In this document: positions 1 to 5,966 of the stretch, one piece after another
Position numbering within the stretch: the stretch's first letter is position 1
Layout of the letters: each line of letters starts with the position of its first letter
Assembly (NCBI GenBank): GCA_030152275.1
Contig: JASLHF010000045.1
Coordinates: forward strand, 1 to 8,578
Source: Acinetobacter sp.
Lineage (GTDB): Bacteria > Pseudomonadota > Gammaproteobacteria > Pseudomonadales > Moraxellaceae
Direction: 5' to 3'
Length of the DNA stretch: 8,578 nt
The notes under the pieces: model-generated
Told to the model about the DNA's origin: nothing
Database searches by the model: none
Seen by the model: only the letters and a program-made list of their open reading frames with translations
Program-made: the position numbers and the translations under genes

Positions 1-957
1 GGACAGCGGGTGGAATGTGAGGTGACGGGGCCTTTGGCGGCGCAGCGGATTAAAACCTACTGGGGATTGGTCGACGGCGGCAAAACTGCAGTGATAGAAA
101 TGGCTAAAGCCAACGGCATTGATTTACTCACACCTGAGCGGTGTAATCCTTTAATGACCTCAACCTTTGGCACGGGCGAAATGATGAAGCAGGCGCTAGA
201 CTTAGGCGTGGCTAAAATCATACTGGGTCTGGGCGGCAGTGTAACTAATGATGGTGGCGCAGGCATGGCAGAGGCGCTGGGTGCAAAATTTTTAGATGTG
301 CATGGAAATATTGTACCTGCTTGCGGCGGCAGCTTGAATCGCGTCCAAAGCGTTGATTTAAGCGGCTTAGATGCGCGTTTAAAGCAAACAGAGATCATGA
401 TTGCCAGTGATGTAAATAACCCGCTCTGTGGGCCAAATGGCGCGTCTTATGTGTTTGGGCCGCAAAAAGGCGCAACATCTGAAATGGTCAAAATCTTAGA
501 TTGGAACCTTAGTCATTTTGCCGATGTCGTTGAAACAGCCATTGGTGCTTCATATCAGCATATGGCAGGTGCAGGCGCGGCAGGCGGTTTGGGATTTGGC
601 CTGCTGGCTTTTACAAGTGCAAGTATTCGTTCTGGTGTGGAGTTGGTCATTGAGCAATGTCATTTGGCGGAAAAAATTGTGCAGGCGGATTATGTGCTGA
701 CGGGCGAAGGAAAAATTGATTTTCAAACGCAGTTTGGCAAAACGCCTTTTGGGGTCGCTCAGCTGGCAAAACAGTTGAATAAGCCTGTGATTGCTTTTGC
801 AGGGTTGCTGGGTGAGGGGTTTGAGGAGCTATACAATTTAGGCTTTGACCAAATCATTGGGATTAACCCGCCAGACTGTTCGTTGCAGGATGCTTTAGAC
901 AATGCTGAAAGTAATTTGCAGAAGGCTTGTGAACATATAGCTGAACAATTGAAATAA
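1..957 (+). CDS. Glycerate kinase (type 1, GarK/GlxK family), 5' end off-window
   Basis: The reading frame is open from base 1 to tandem TAA TAA stops at 955-960, giving 318 residues in the window. Family members are about 380 residues, so roughly 60-70 N-terminal residues lie upstream; the GTG at base 10 is internal. Visible family signatures are EVTGPL at the left edge, the glycine-rich GLGGSVTNDGGAGMAEALGA (about residues 76-95 of the visible part), SDVNNPLCGPNGASYVFGPQ in the middle, and LTGEGKIDFQTQFGKTPFGVA towards the C terminus. The family phosphorylates D-glycerate with ATP in the cytoplasm, usually giving 2-phosphoglycerate, and so feeds glyoxylate, glucarate or allantoin breakdown products into glycolysis. 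No partner pathway gene is visible here, so the physiological source of glycerate is unknown. No promoter or terminator can be assigned. GarK and GlxK cannot be told apart from this fragment. Confidence 0.93.
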   Translation, partial: GQRVECEVTGPLAAQRIKTYWGLVDGGKTAVIEMAKANGIDLLTPERCNPLMTSTFGTGEMMKQALDLGVAKIILGLGGSVTNDGGAGMAEALGAKFLDVHGNIVPACGGSLNRVQSVDLSGLDARLKQTEIMIASDVNNPLCGPNGASYVFGPQKGATSEMVKILDWNLSHFADVVETAIGASYQHMAGAGAAGGLGFGLLAFTSASIRSGVELVIEQCHLAEKIVQADYVLTGEGKIDFQTQFGKTPFGVAQLAKQLNKPVIAFAGLLGEGFEELYNLGFDQIIGINPPDCSLQDALDNAESNLQKACEHIAEQLK

Positions 958-1382
958 TAAGGGATGTAAATTAAATATGAAAAAAAATAATCTTTTTAGC
1001 CGTGATGTTCGGTGTGCAAAGTTTTGGCTTTGCTCAGGCAGACGTCATGCAAGATGTCAAAGCGCAGTTAAAACAAGGAAATAAAACTTCTTTACGCTTT
1101 AAGGAAAATTCAATTCAAACGGCCGCAAACCTTATTCAGCATGAAAAAGGCATTAACGTCATGATTGATCAAAACGTGGATAAAGACAGGAGTTTTCCTA
1201 TTAATTTACGAGATCAAAATTTTCTAAGCTACCTCGATGTCACTACGCAAAGATTGGAATTGAAGTATGAGGTTGTGGACGTGAAAACTATCAGGGTATA
1301 TCGATAGGCTTTTGTATACATTTAAAATGTGAGGTGGCTAATGATCAATGAAATTTGAAGGCAGAGTAAGTGGATGTAAATT
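958..1382 (+). repeat. Imperfect 15-16 base direct repeat flanking the STN-like gene
   Basis: TAAGGGATGTAAATT at 958-972 recurs as TAAGTGGATGTAAATT at 1367-1382, differing by one inserted T. The two copies bracket the STN-like gene and nothing else. The span given includes both copies and the sequence between. There is no transposase or terminal inverted repeat. Confidence 0.35.
977..1307 (+). CDS. Small exported STN-like domain protein, start apparently frameshifted at an A8 run
   Basis: From GTG 1002 the frame encodes 101 residues. No Shine-Dalgarno sequence precedes that codon, and a TGA at 978-980 closes the frame upstream. ATG 977 follows AAGGG (959-963) by 13 bases but is in another frame. 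It is separated from the main frame only by an A8 run at 980-987. With seven As the protein would be 109 residues and begin MKKIIFLAVMFGVQSFGF, followed by AQA and then DVMQD: a textbook Sec signal peptide with cleavage after residue 21. The mature part (SLRFKENSIQTAANLI, GINVMIDQNVD, FPINLRDQNFLSYLD, LKYEVVDVKTIRVYR) has the beta-alpha-beta pattern of STN/secretin N-terminal domains, which occur in periplasmic parts of secretins and TonB receptors. Here the domain stands alone. The gene looks lower in GC than its neighbours. The frameshift may be a sequencing error, phase variation or a genuine mutation; function is unknown. Confidence 0.6.
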
Positions 1383-1383
1383 G

Positions 1384-1557
1384 CTATGTGCTTGCATCTT
1401 TTAAGTGATTTTTCATTGTTAGAAGTCTGAGTTGAACTTCAGCCGCTTTATACAGATATTGCGCATTTTGTTGAGATATCTGTTGAGCTTGGTTCATCAA
1501 GTTTTCTGCAGCCAGCTCTGTTAAACTAGCCATCTCCCTAGCGCGATGAGACACCAT
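1384..1557 (-). CDS. Hypothetical small helical protein, 57 or 49 residues
   Basis: An uninterrupted minus-strand frame runs from ATG 1557-1555 to TAG at 1386-1384 (57 codons). A second in-frame ATG at 1533-1531 would give 49 residues beginning MASLTELAAENLMNQ. The product is rich in Ala, Gln, Leu and Glu, has no Cys or Trp, and looks like one or two amphipathic helices (QQISQQNAQYLYKAAEVQ, then LRLLTMKNHLKDAST). Neither start has an ideal ribosome site: GGGAG abuts the inner ATG with no spacer, and only a weak GG-rich stretch precedes the outer one. With the outer start, this gene and the helicase begin head to head and overlap by two bases. The inner start leaves 22 bases between them. I do not recognise a family. 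The ORF could be chance, but its composition is protein-like and it fills most of an otherwise empty 248-base gap. Confidence 0.4.
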   Translation of the reverse strand: MVSHRAREMASLTELAAENLMNQAQQISQQNAQYLYKAAEVQLRLLTMKNHLKDAST

Positions 1558-3544
1558 GAGTTTAGCCAGCCTGATTGATGAATTAAATCCTCAACAACGA
1601 CAAGCCGCCATTACAGAAACCCAGCACAGTCTGGTTTTGGCTGGTGCAGGCTGTGGCAAAACCAAAACCATTGTGGCGCGTGCTGCGTATCTTATTGATC
1701 AAGGTGTGCCCGCCAACCAAATTCAAATTCTCACCTTTACCCGCCGTGCTGCCAGTGAAATTGTAGCGCGGGTGGAGTTGGCGCTGGGTGACCAAGCCAA
1801 AGGTCTGCGTGCATCGACTTTTCATACCTTCTGCATGTACCTGCTGCGCCGCATTCCGAATGCCTTTGGTCTTGATCAGTTCTCAATTATCGATCGTGAT
1901 GATCAGATGATGCTGTTCCGCTTGATTCGCGGGAAAGACGATAAAAATAATCCAAATCAGCTGCCAAAACCCAAAGAACTTTGTGACCTGTATTCTTTTG
2001 CGCGTAATACCCGTCAAAAACTCAGTTTGGCGCTGGAAAAACAGCTGCCTGAATTTCTGGACATGAAAGATGACATTGCGGAGATCATGAAAGAATATGA
2101 AAAACGTAAACATGACCGCAGTTTCTTGGACTATGACGATATTTTAGCCGTGGTGGCTTCGGCCTTGGCCCAGTCCGAAGGCTTGGTAGATTATGTGTCC
2201 TCCATTTGTCAGCATATGCTGGTTGATGAAATGCAGGATACCAACCCGCTGCAATGGGCGCTGCTGGAACCGCTGAAAGATAAAGTGCATTTGTTCTGTG
2301 TGGGCGATGATGCGCAATCGATTTACGGATTCCGCGGGGCCGACTTTGAAAATATCCATCACTTTAAAGAGCGTGTGCCTAATGCGCAGATCTTTAAATT
2401 AGAAAAAAACTACCGTTCAACACAGGAAATTTTAGACCTGTCGAACTGGCTGCTGGATCAAAGCCCAATCAAATATGACAAACGTTTGGATGCATACCGC
2501 GGCGACGGCATTAAACCGAAAATGCATATTTTCCCCAATGAGTTTGATGAAGCCAAATGGATTGCGGTCGATATTAAAGAGCGCCACTATCTGCAAGGCG
2601 CTAAATGGAATGAACATATGGTGCTGGTGCGTTCCAGCTTTGCCGCGCGCCATATTGAAGCGGCTTGTATTGCGGGCAATGTGCCGTACCGTTTTATTGG
2701 CGGCATGAAACTCTTAGAAACAGCGCATGTCAAAGATCTGCTGAGCCTGCTGCGCGTGGTGGCTAATCCCATGGACGATATTGCGTGGATGCGCTTTTTG
2801 ACCTTGTGGAATGGCGTGGGTGATGTCGGCGCGAGCAAACTGTCGCATCAACTATTGTTGGAACCAGAAATGGATGCGATTGCGCAGAAATTGGAAAAAT
2901 TTGGCAAAGTGCCAGATCAAGCCATTCTGATGATGAAGCAGATGATGGTGATCCGTCAGGAAGTTAAAGAATGTGTGAGCCTTGCGGTTCAAGCCATTGA
3001 AGAACAGCTGTCGGAAAATTATAAAAAAGACTGGCACCGCCGTCAGGGCGATTTTGAGCTGGTGAAGCAGCTGGCGTCTAAACACGGTCAACTCAGTGAA
3101 TTTTTAGAAGAATATGTGCTCGATCCTGTGTCCATTTCTGAAATTGAACGCCAGTCTGAAGATGATGTAGTGACGCTAATCACCATCCATTCTGCCAAAG
3201 GGACAGAACAAAAAGTGTGTTATGTGGCCAATGTGTCTGCTGGGCAGTATCCGCATGCGCGGGCGCAGGGCAATTTTGATGAAGTGGAAGAAGAGCGCCG
3301 CGTACTGTATGTGGCGCTGACTCGTGCGCAAAATGAATTAATATTGACCAAGCAGAATCTGAATATGTGGGCGCGTGATACGGTAGATGAGCAGGGCCGC
3401 ACTGTACAGAGCTATTTTCTGAATGATTTAAACCGCAATTTATGCACCAGCGAAACGCATTACCGCCCGCGTGAACAGACCGTGAAAAGCGCGCTGATTG
3501 AACGCAAGTCGATTAATTTAGATTTTGGCATCGATCTCGATTAA
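1556..3544 (+). CDS. UvrD/Rep-family superfamily 1A ATP-dependent DNA helicase
   Basis: A 662-residue protein with all SF1A helicase motifs in order: Q motif LNPQQRQAA (10-18, Q14), Walker A AGAGCGKT (29-36, K35), Ia LTFTRRAA (59-66), Walker B DEMQD (224-228), III GDDAQSIYGFRG (250-261), IV NYRST (285-289), V TLITIHSAKGTE (540-551) and VI EEERRVLYVALTRA (578-591). Family members are ATP-driven 3'-5' translocases that unwind DNA in repair or replication restart. The protein is shorter than typical UvrD/Rep/PcrA (about 670-720 residues) and lacks a long basic C-terminal tail. Motif V reads SAKGTEQ where UvrD and Rep have SAKGLEF or ASKGLEF. I therefore call it a UvrD-like paralogue rather than uvrD or rep itself. 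ATG 1556 is the only possible upstream Met, because TGA at 1547-1549 closes the frame. Its ribosome site is weak (GATGAG about 5 bases before). No terminator follows. Confidence 0.93.
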   Translation: MSLASLIDELNPQQRQAAITETQHSLVLAGAGCGKTKTIVARAAYLIDQGVPANQIQILTFTRRAASEIVARVELALGDQAKGLRASTFHTFCMYLLRRIPNAFGLDQFSIIDRDDQMMLFRLIRGKDDKNNPNQLPKPKELCDLYSFARNTRQKLSLALEKQLPEFLDMKDDIAEIMKEYEKRKHDRSFLDYDDILAVVASALAQSEGLVDYVSSICQHMLVDEMQDTNPLQWALLEPLKDKVHLFCVGDDAQSIYGFRGADFENIHHFKERVPNAQIFKLEKNYRSTQEILDLSNWLLDQSPIKYDKRLDAYRGDGIKPKMHIFPNEFDEAKWIAVDIKERHYLQGAKWNEHMVLVRSSFAARHIEAACIAGNVPYRFIGGMKLLETAHVKDLLSLLRVVANPMDDIAWMRFLTLWNGVGDVGASKLSHQLLLEPEMDAIAQKLEKFGKVPDQAILMMKQMMVIRQEVKECVSLAVQAIEEQLSENYKKDWHRRQGDFELVKQLASKHGQLSEFLEEYVLDPVSISEIERQSEDDVVTLITIHSAKGTEQKVCYVANVSAGQYPHARAQGNFDEVEEERRVLYVALTRAQNELILTKQNLNMWARDTVDEQGRTVQSYFLNDLNRNLCTSETHYRPREQTVKSALIERKSINLDFGIDLD

Positions 3545-3578
3545 AATAGTCCTTTGACGTGATACCTCGCGCAAGTTC

Positions 3579-3628
3579 AAAAAGCAAAAATAGGCAAATG
3601 CTTTTTGATGATGCTGCCTATTTGGAAA
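3579..3628 (+). promoter_or_regulatory. Structured leader of the RRM gene: two interleaved stems reaching the ribosome site
   Basis: AAAAAGCA (3579-3586) is perfectly complementary to TGCTTTTT (3599-3606). AAATAGGCA (3588-3596) is perfectly complementary to TGCCTATTT (3615-3623). The arms alternate 1-2-1'-2', so the stems are either mutually exclusive or form an H-type pseudoknot with an 8 bp first stem, a 9 bp second stem, and linkers of 1, 2 and 8 bases. The second stem ends directly against GGAAA (3624-3628), the likely Shine-Dalgarno sequence of ATG 3634. The complementarity is seen in the sequence; a regulatory role, such as autoregulation by the RNA-binding product or a thermosensor, is inference. 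Confidence 0.45.
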
Positions 3629-3633
3629 CATAA

Positions 3634-3885
3634 ATGAAAATTTTAGTACGTAACTTAGAGCGTTCAATTACTGAAGCTGAATTGGTTGAACTGTTTAAAC
3701 CATTTGGTGCAGTAGAGTCTGCTGTAGTTGTTATGGATGCAGACACCAACAAGTCCAAAGGTTTTGGCTTTGTGGAAATGCCAAATGGCCGTGAAGCGGT
3801 TAAAGCAATCAAAGGCTTGAATACATTGAAAGTGAAAGGCATGGGCATTCGCGTTAAATCTGCGGAAGACAAGCCACAAGCTTAA
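3634..3885 (+). CDS. Single-RRM RNA-binding protein (bacterial RNP-1 type), 83 residues
   Basis: The whole protein is one RNA recognition motif. RNP2 is ILVRNL (3-8) and RNP1 is KGFGFVEM (42-49), joined by the expected helix (TEAELVELFKPFGAVESAVV) and followed by the second helix (NGREAVKAIKGLN) and last strand (KVKGMGIRVKSA). RNP1 keeps its aromatic residues F44 and F46. RNP2 has Leu at position 4, where many bacterial RRM proteins have Tyr. The family binds single-stranded RNA; such small proteins occur in cyanobacteria and many proteobacteria, often linked to cold or stress, but the role here is not known. ATG 3634 follows GGAAA (3624-3628) at about 5-7 bases. The gene has an unusual structured leader and its own strong terminator, so it is probably a separate unit despite lying 89 bases after the helicase. 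Confidence 0.9.
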   Translation: MKILVRNLERSITEAELVELFKPFGAVESAVVVMDADTNKSKGFGFVEMPNGREAVKAIKGLNTLKVKGMGIRVKSAEDKPQA

Positions 3886-3891
3886 AGACTG

Positions 3892-3920
3892 AAAAAGGAG
3901 CAATGATTGCTCCTTTTTTT
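3892..3920 (+). terminator. Rho-independent terminator after the RRM gene
   Basis: AAAAAGGAGCAA (3892-3903) pairs perfectly with TTGCTCCTTTTT (3907-3918) around the loop TGA, and a run of seven Ts ends at 3920. The stem starts 6 bases after the RRM stop codon. It separates the RRM gene from the ASCH gene. Confidence 0.92.
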
Positions 3921-3994
3921 ATGCCTAAAATTGAACTTTTAGATAGATCATTTATCCATATTGCTTTTAAAGATGAACAAAAAGAATATGTATC

Positions 3995-4375
3995 ATGAAA
4001 ACTGAATTTCAGGCGCTGTCGATTGTTGCTCCCAGTGGCTCACACATTGCACAAGGCCTGAAAATCTTGGAAGTGCGTTCGTGGCTGCCAGAACAGCTGC
4101 CGCTGAAAAATTTAGTGATTGTCGAAAATCAGCATTATTTGAAGAATGATGGCGATGAAGAACTGGGGCATGCAGTTGCTATTGTGGATGTTGTTTTGGC
4201 GCATCCTTGGCGTGAGGATGAATTTGAAGCCGCTTGTGCAAGCTATTGGGCTGAAGGTTATTTTGCTTGGGTATTAAGCAATGTTCGGCCGCTTGATCCG
4301 CCTGTTGCAGTGATGGCCAAACGTAAAATTTACACCATTGAAGCTGACTTGCCGCTCGAAGGCGCAACCGTCTGA
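3995..4375 (+). CDS. ASCH-domain protein, 126 residues
   Basis: The N terminus ALSIVAPSGSHIAQGLKILE continues into VRSW and carries the ASCH signature GxKxxExR (G21, K23, E26, R28). Next come the strand LVIVEN (40-45), the core GHAVAIVDVVLAHPW (58-72), and a C-terminal part AWVLSNVRPLDPPVAVM (91-107) ending in RKIYTIE. ASCH domains have a PUA-like beta-barrel fold and generally bind RNA or modified nucleosides; some members (YqfB type) hydrolyse N4-acetylcytidine. The Lys-x-x-Thr of YqfB is Lys-x-x-Glu here (K23/E26), so that activity should not be assumed. ATG 3995 lacks a strong ribosome site, and ATG 3988 is out of frame and stops at once. The gene has its own AT-rich upstream stretch (3921-3994) after a terminator, so it is probably transcribed separately. 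The cellular substrate is unknown. Confidence 0.82.
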   Translation: MKTEFQALSIVAPSGSHIAQGLKILEVRSWLPEQLPLKNLVIVENQHYLKNDGDEELGHAVAIVDVVLAHPWREDEFEAACASYWAEGYFAWVLSNVRPLDPPVAVMAKRKIYTIEADLPLEGATV

Positions 4376-4593
4376 ATATAGGGGGAGCCGCATAGGGCAT
4401 GTGGCATTAAAACGGCTACCATGATAAATAAGTATAGTCCTATAGGCAGAGGATGGACTTTAGTTCCAAGCTGCTTTGTTAATGAGCCATATCAGAAAAA
4501 ACTGTGAAACGCAGGCAAATCTGATTGTAAAAAGCATCTGGCGGAATTACTTTATAAGGGCCAAAATTTGTAAAAGCTCAGGAAGTCATCCTT

Positions 4594-5097
4594 ATGTCCC
4601 GTGTTGCCCGTTTCCATGCCGACCGCACCAATCAGAAACTGTATTTTGCCCGCCTTGCCTGCCAGCAGGCTGAACAGGTCGATCATGTGCAACAGGCGCA
4701 GGCGCTGCGTGAATCGGCAGTCTTTCATCTGCAAGGCGCAGTCTTGGCTTTTTTGCAGGAGCTTGTGCGTTATTACCGCTTAAATGATGCTGCACCGACT
4801 TTAAAATCTATTGAAGATAATATGGCGGCCAAGGGCCAAATTTCGCCCGAAGTTGCGGTGATGCAGCAGCTGGCGCAAAAAGGTTTTATTGCTGAATTAA
4901 AGCGTGCCTACCGTATGTGCCAGTATGCGCCTGAGCCAACAGCGCCTGAACCGGAAGATGAAACTTCATCCAATTTGATTATTAAAGTGACACAAACGCC
5001 GCAGGCTTGGCTGCCGGACACCAAAATTCTGCGTGAATGGCACCGCGAGCTGACCCAGCTGATAGACGGATTTCGCAACGAAATGGTTGAATTCTAA
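4594..5097 (+). CDS. DUF6586-family protein, 167 residues
   Basis: The N-terminal RTNQKLYFARLACQQAE (11-27) and the helix RESAVFHLQGAVLAFLQELV (39-58), followed by YYRLND, match what I recall of the DUF6586 family of Pseudomonas and relatives; this is from memory, not a search. The protein looks helical and cytoplasmic, with no signal peptide. It has a Pro/Glu-rich linker (APEPTAPEPEDE, 112-123) and a C-terminal helical segment (TKILREWHRELTQLIDGF) ending in EMVEF. No catalytic motif is visible and its function is unknown. ATG 4594 is supported by AGGAAG (4580-4585) with 8 bases of spacing. A small hydrophilic protein gene follows after 104 bases with a promoter-like stretch between. In pseudomonads I recall members lying near topA, but that gene is not in this window. 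Confidence 0.75.
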   Translation: MSRVARFHADRTNQKLYFARLACQQAEQVDHVQQAQALRESAVFHLQGAVLAFLQELVRYYRLNDAAPTLKSIEDNMAAKGQISPEVAVMQQLAQKGFIAELKRAYRMCQYAPEPTAPEPEDETSSNLIIKVTQTPQAWLPDTKILREWHRELTQLIDGFRNEMVEF

Positions 5098-5112
5098 ACC
5101 GATCGCCGGCGG

Positions 5113-5144
5113 TTGAAATTCTTAAATCCATCCCGATATATAAT
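5113..5144 (+). promoter_or_regulatory. Candidate sigma-70 promoter for the 92-residue protein gene
   Basis: A consensus -10 box TATAAT lies at 5139-5144, and TTGAAA, a close -35 match, at 5113-5118. The gap is 20 bases with TATAAT, or 18 if the overlapping TATATA (5137-5142) serves as the -10. A transcript would start near 5151 and carry a leader of about 50 bases. The boxes are seen; use is inferred. Confidence 0.45.
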
Positions 5145-5156
5145 AGTCTAAGCAAT

Positions 5157-5197
5157 GCAAAGCGCTTCTTGCTTTGCCACCATGTTGCGCATGGAGG
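5157..5197 (+). promoter_or_regulatory. Two consecutive leader hairpins, the second covering the Shine-Dalgarno
   Basis: GCAAAGC (5157-5163) pairs with GCTTTGC (5171-5177) around a 7-base loop. CCATG (5180-5184) pairs with CATGG (5190-5194) around TTGCG. The second stem takes up two bases of the ribosome site GGAGG (5193-5197) that serves ATG 5202. Both are perfect but short; control of translation is a guess. Confidence 0.3.
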
Positions 5198-5201
5198 AAC
5201 T

Positions 5202-5480
5202 ATGTCTATAGAGCAATTGAAAGAATTATTTGGAAATCAGGAAGCGGTTTTGGAGCTGGTGCAGCTGGAAAGCGGTGAACTGGCGCTGCGCAATGCCGGC
5301 TCCGAAAAAGCGCCGCTGCTGACTATTCAATTTAATGAAGAAGTTAAAGCATTGCTGGGTGATCAAACGCCAGTCGTGGCGCAGCATATGATTCAGGCCG
5401 CGCTGTTTAGCCTGCTGGAAAAACAGGTGAATGAATGGCAGGCAGAAGTCGTGGATGAAAAGCCGCAGTTTATGAGCTGA
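5202..5480 (+). CDS. Conserved-looking small acidic protein, 92 residues, function unknown
   Basis: The start is ATG 5202 because GGAGG at 5193-5197 sits just before it; a longer TTG-initiated version from 5169 would add residues encoded by the leader hairpin and has no ribosome site. The product begins MSIEQLKELFGNQEAVLELV, has a strand-rich middle (LALRNAGSEKAPLLTIQF), and ends in a long helix (VVAQHMIQAALFSLLEKQVN) with an acidic tail ending in PQFMS. It is cytoplasmic, with no membrane segment, cysteines or catalytic motif. It follows the DUF6586-like gene on the same strand with its own candidate promoter, and is closed by a strong terminator at 5578-5609. I recall a similar small gene next to DUF6586 in pseudomonads but cannot verify it. 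No function is proposed. Confidence 0.78.
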   Translation: MSIEQLKELFGNQEAVLELVQLESGELALRNAGSEKAPLLTIQFNEEVKALLGDQTPVVAQHMIQAALFSLLEKQVNEWQAEVVDEKPQFMS

Positions 5481-5577
5481 TGACGCTCAGATGTTTTGCA
5501 TGCAGTGCTGGAGGATGCCTGAAAATAGCTGAAACAAAGCATGCAGTGTATTGACTATTTAAGTTATGAAAGCAGCA

Positions 5578-5609
5578 TTAAAAAACGCGCCCTAAGGCGC
5601 GTTTTTTAA
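5578..5609. terminator. Bidirectional Rho-independent terminator between convergent genes
   Basis: TTAAAAAACGCGCC (5578-5591) and GGCGCGTTTTTTAA (5596-5609) form a perfect 14 bp stem around CTAA, with As on one side and Ts on the other. It can end the + strand unit (5202-5480) and the minus-strand gene ending at 5627. Confidence 0.93.
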
Positions 5610-5626
5610 CGGCACATTTGTTTGCG

Positions 5627-5848
5627 CTACGATACTGTCGCTGAGCCAAGCAGCACAATGCTGATGCCCATAAGCTGCAGCAAAAACGGATTTTTGGCGT
5701 CATGCCAATAGAGTATTAAAAAAATTAAACTGACCGGCGATAAAATTAAGCAGCCCAAACCCCATAAAATGCTGGTCTGAAACGCGCTGATTAAAAAGCC
5801 AATTCCCCCAAGAATCACAATCACCCAGCCCAAATAAATCAGCAGCAT
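5627..5848 (-). CDS. Small integral membrane protein, 73 residues
   Basis: Three hydrophobic segments are visible, at about residues 2-21 (LLIYLGWVIVILGGIGFLIS), 27-47 and 55-70. Between the last two is a short polar loop WHDAKNP (48-54). The YWxxAKxPF-like loop resembles one seen in several small uncharacterised proteobacterial inner-membrane proteins. No function can be assigned. The start ATG 5848-5846 is well supported by AAGGGAG (5860-5854, minus strand) with a 5-base spacer. The gene lies alone between a shared terminator and the 442-base gap, so its promoter should be in that gap. Confidence 0.72.
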   Translation of the reverse strand: MLLIYLGWVIVILGGIGFLISAFQTSILWGLGCLILSPVSLIFLILYWHDAKNPFLLQLMGISIVLLGSATVS

Positions 5849-5966
5849 AGGTTCTCCCTTATAATGTTTTATTTATGTATGATCAACGCTGTCTAGCAGC
5901 GCTTTTATTATTAATATGCAAATAACTGGCCTGTGGCTGAGAAATAAATCATATATTTATTAAAAA

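Noticed and set aside
10..12. GTG at base 10 as the glycerate kinase start
   Set aside because: The frame is open to the left edge, and the visible protein begins inside a conserved region (EVTGPL), so the true start is off-window.
57..398. A 113-codon minus-strand frame
   Set aside because: It lies entirely inside the glycerate kinase gene, has no ribosome site, and its Pro/Ser/Ala-rich product looks like a shadow frame.
4431..4459. AGTCC/GGACT hairpin and a TATAG/CTATA palindrome after the ASCH gene
   Set aside because: The arms are short, the loop is long and no T run follows, so neither a terminator nor a known element can be claimed.
4476..4673. A + strand frame overlapping the DUF6586-like gene start
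   Set aside because: It starts on a rare codon without a ribosome site, and its C-terminal half is an out-of-frame, Cys/Pro-rich reading of the DUF6586-like gene.
5169..5201. TTG start extending the 92-residue protein by 11 residues
   Set aside because: No ribosome site precedes TTG 5169, and the added bases form part of the leader hairpins; GGAGG before ATG 5202 fits much better.
5858..5886. A good-looking minus-strand promoter, TTGATC - 17 bases - TATAAG
   Set aside because: The -10 box would overlap the AAGGGAG ribosome site of the 5627-5848 gene, so the transcript would begin only a few bases before the ATG and lose its Shine-Dalgarno sequence.
5887..5912. CGCTG/CAGCG hairpin followed by a T-rich tail, possible terminator
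   Set aside because: The stem is only 5 bp, the tail is interrupted by As, and no + strand gene ends nearby.
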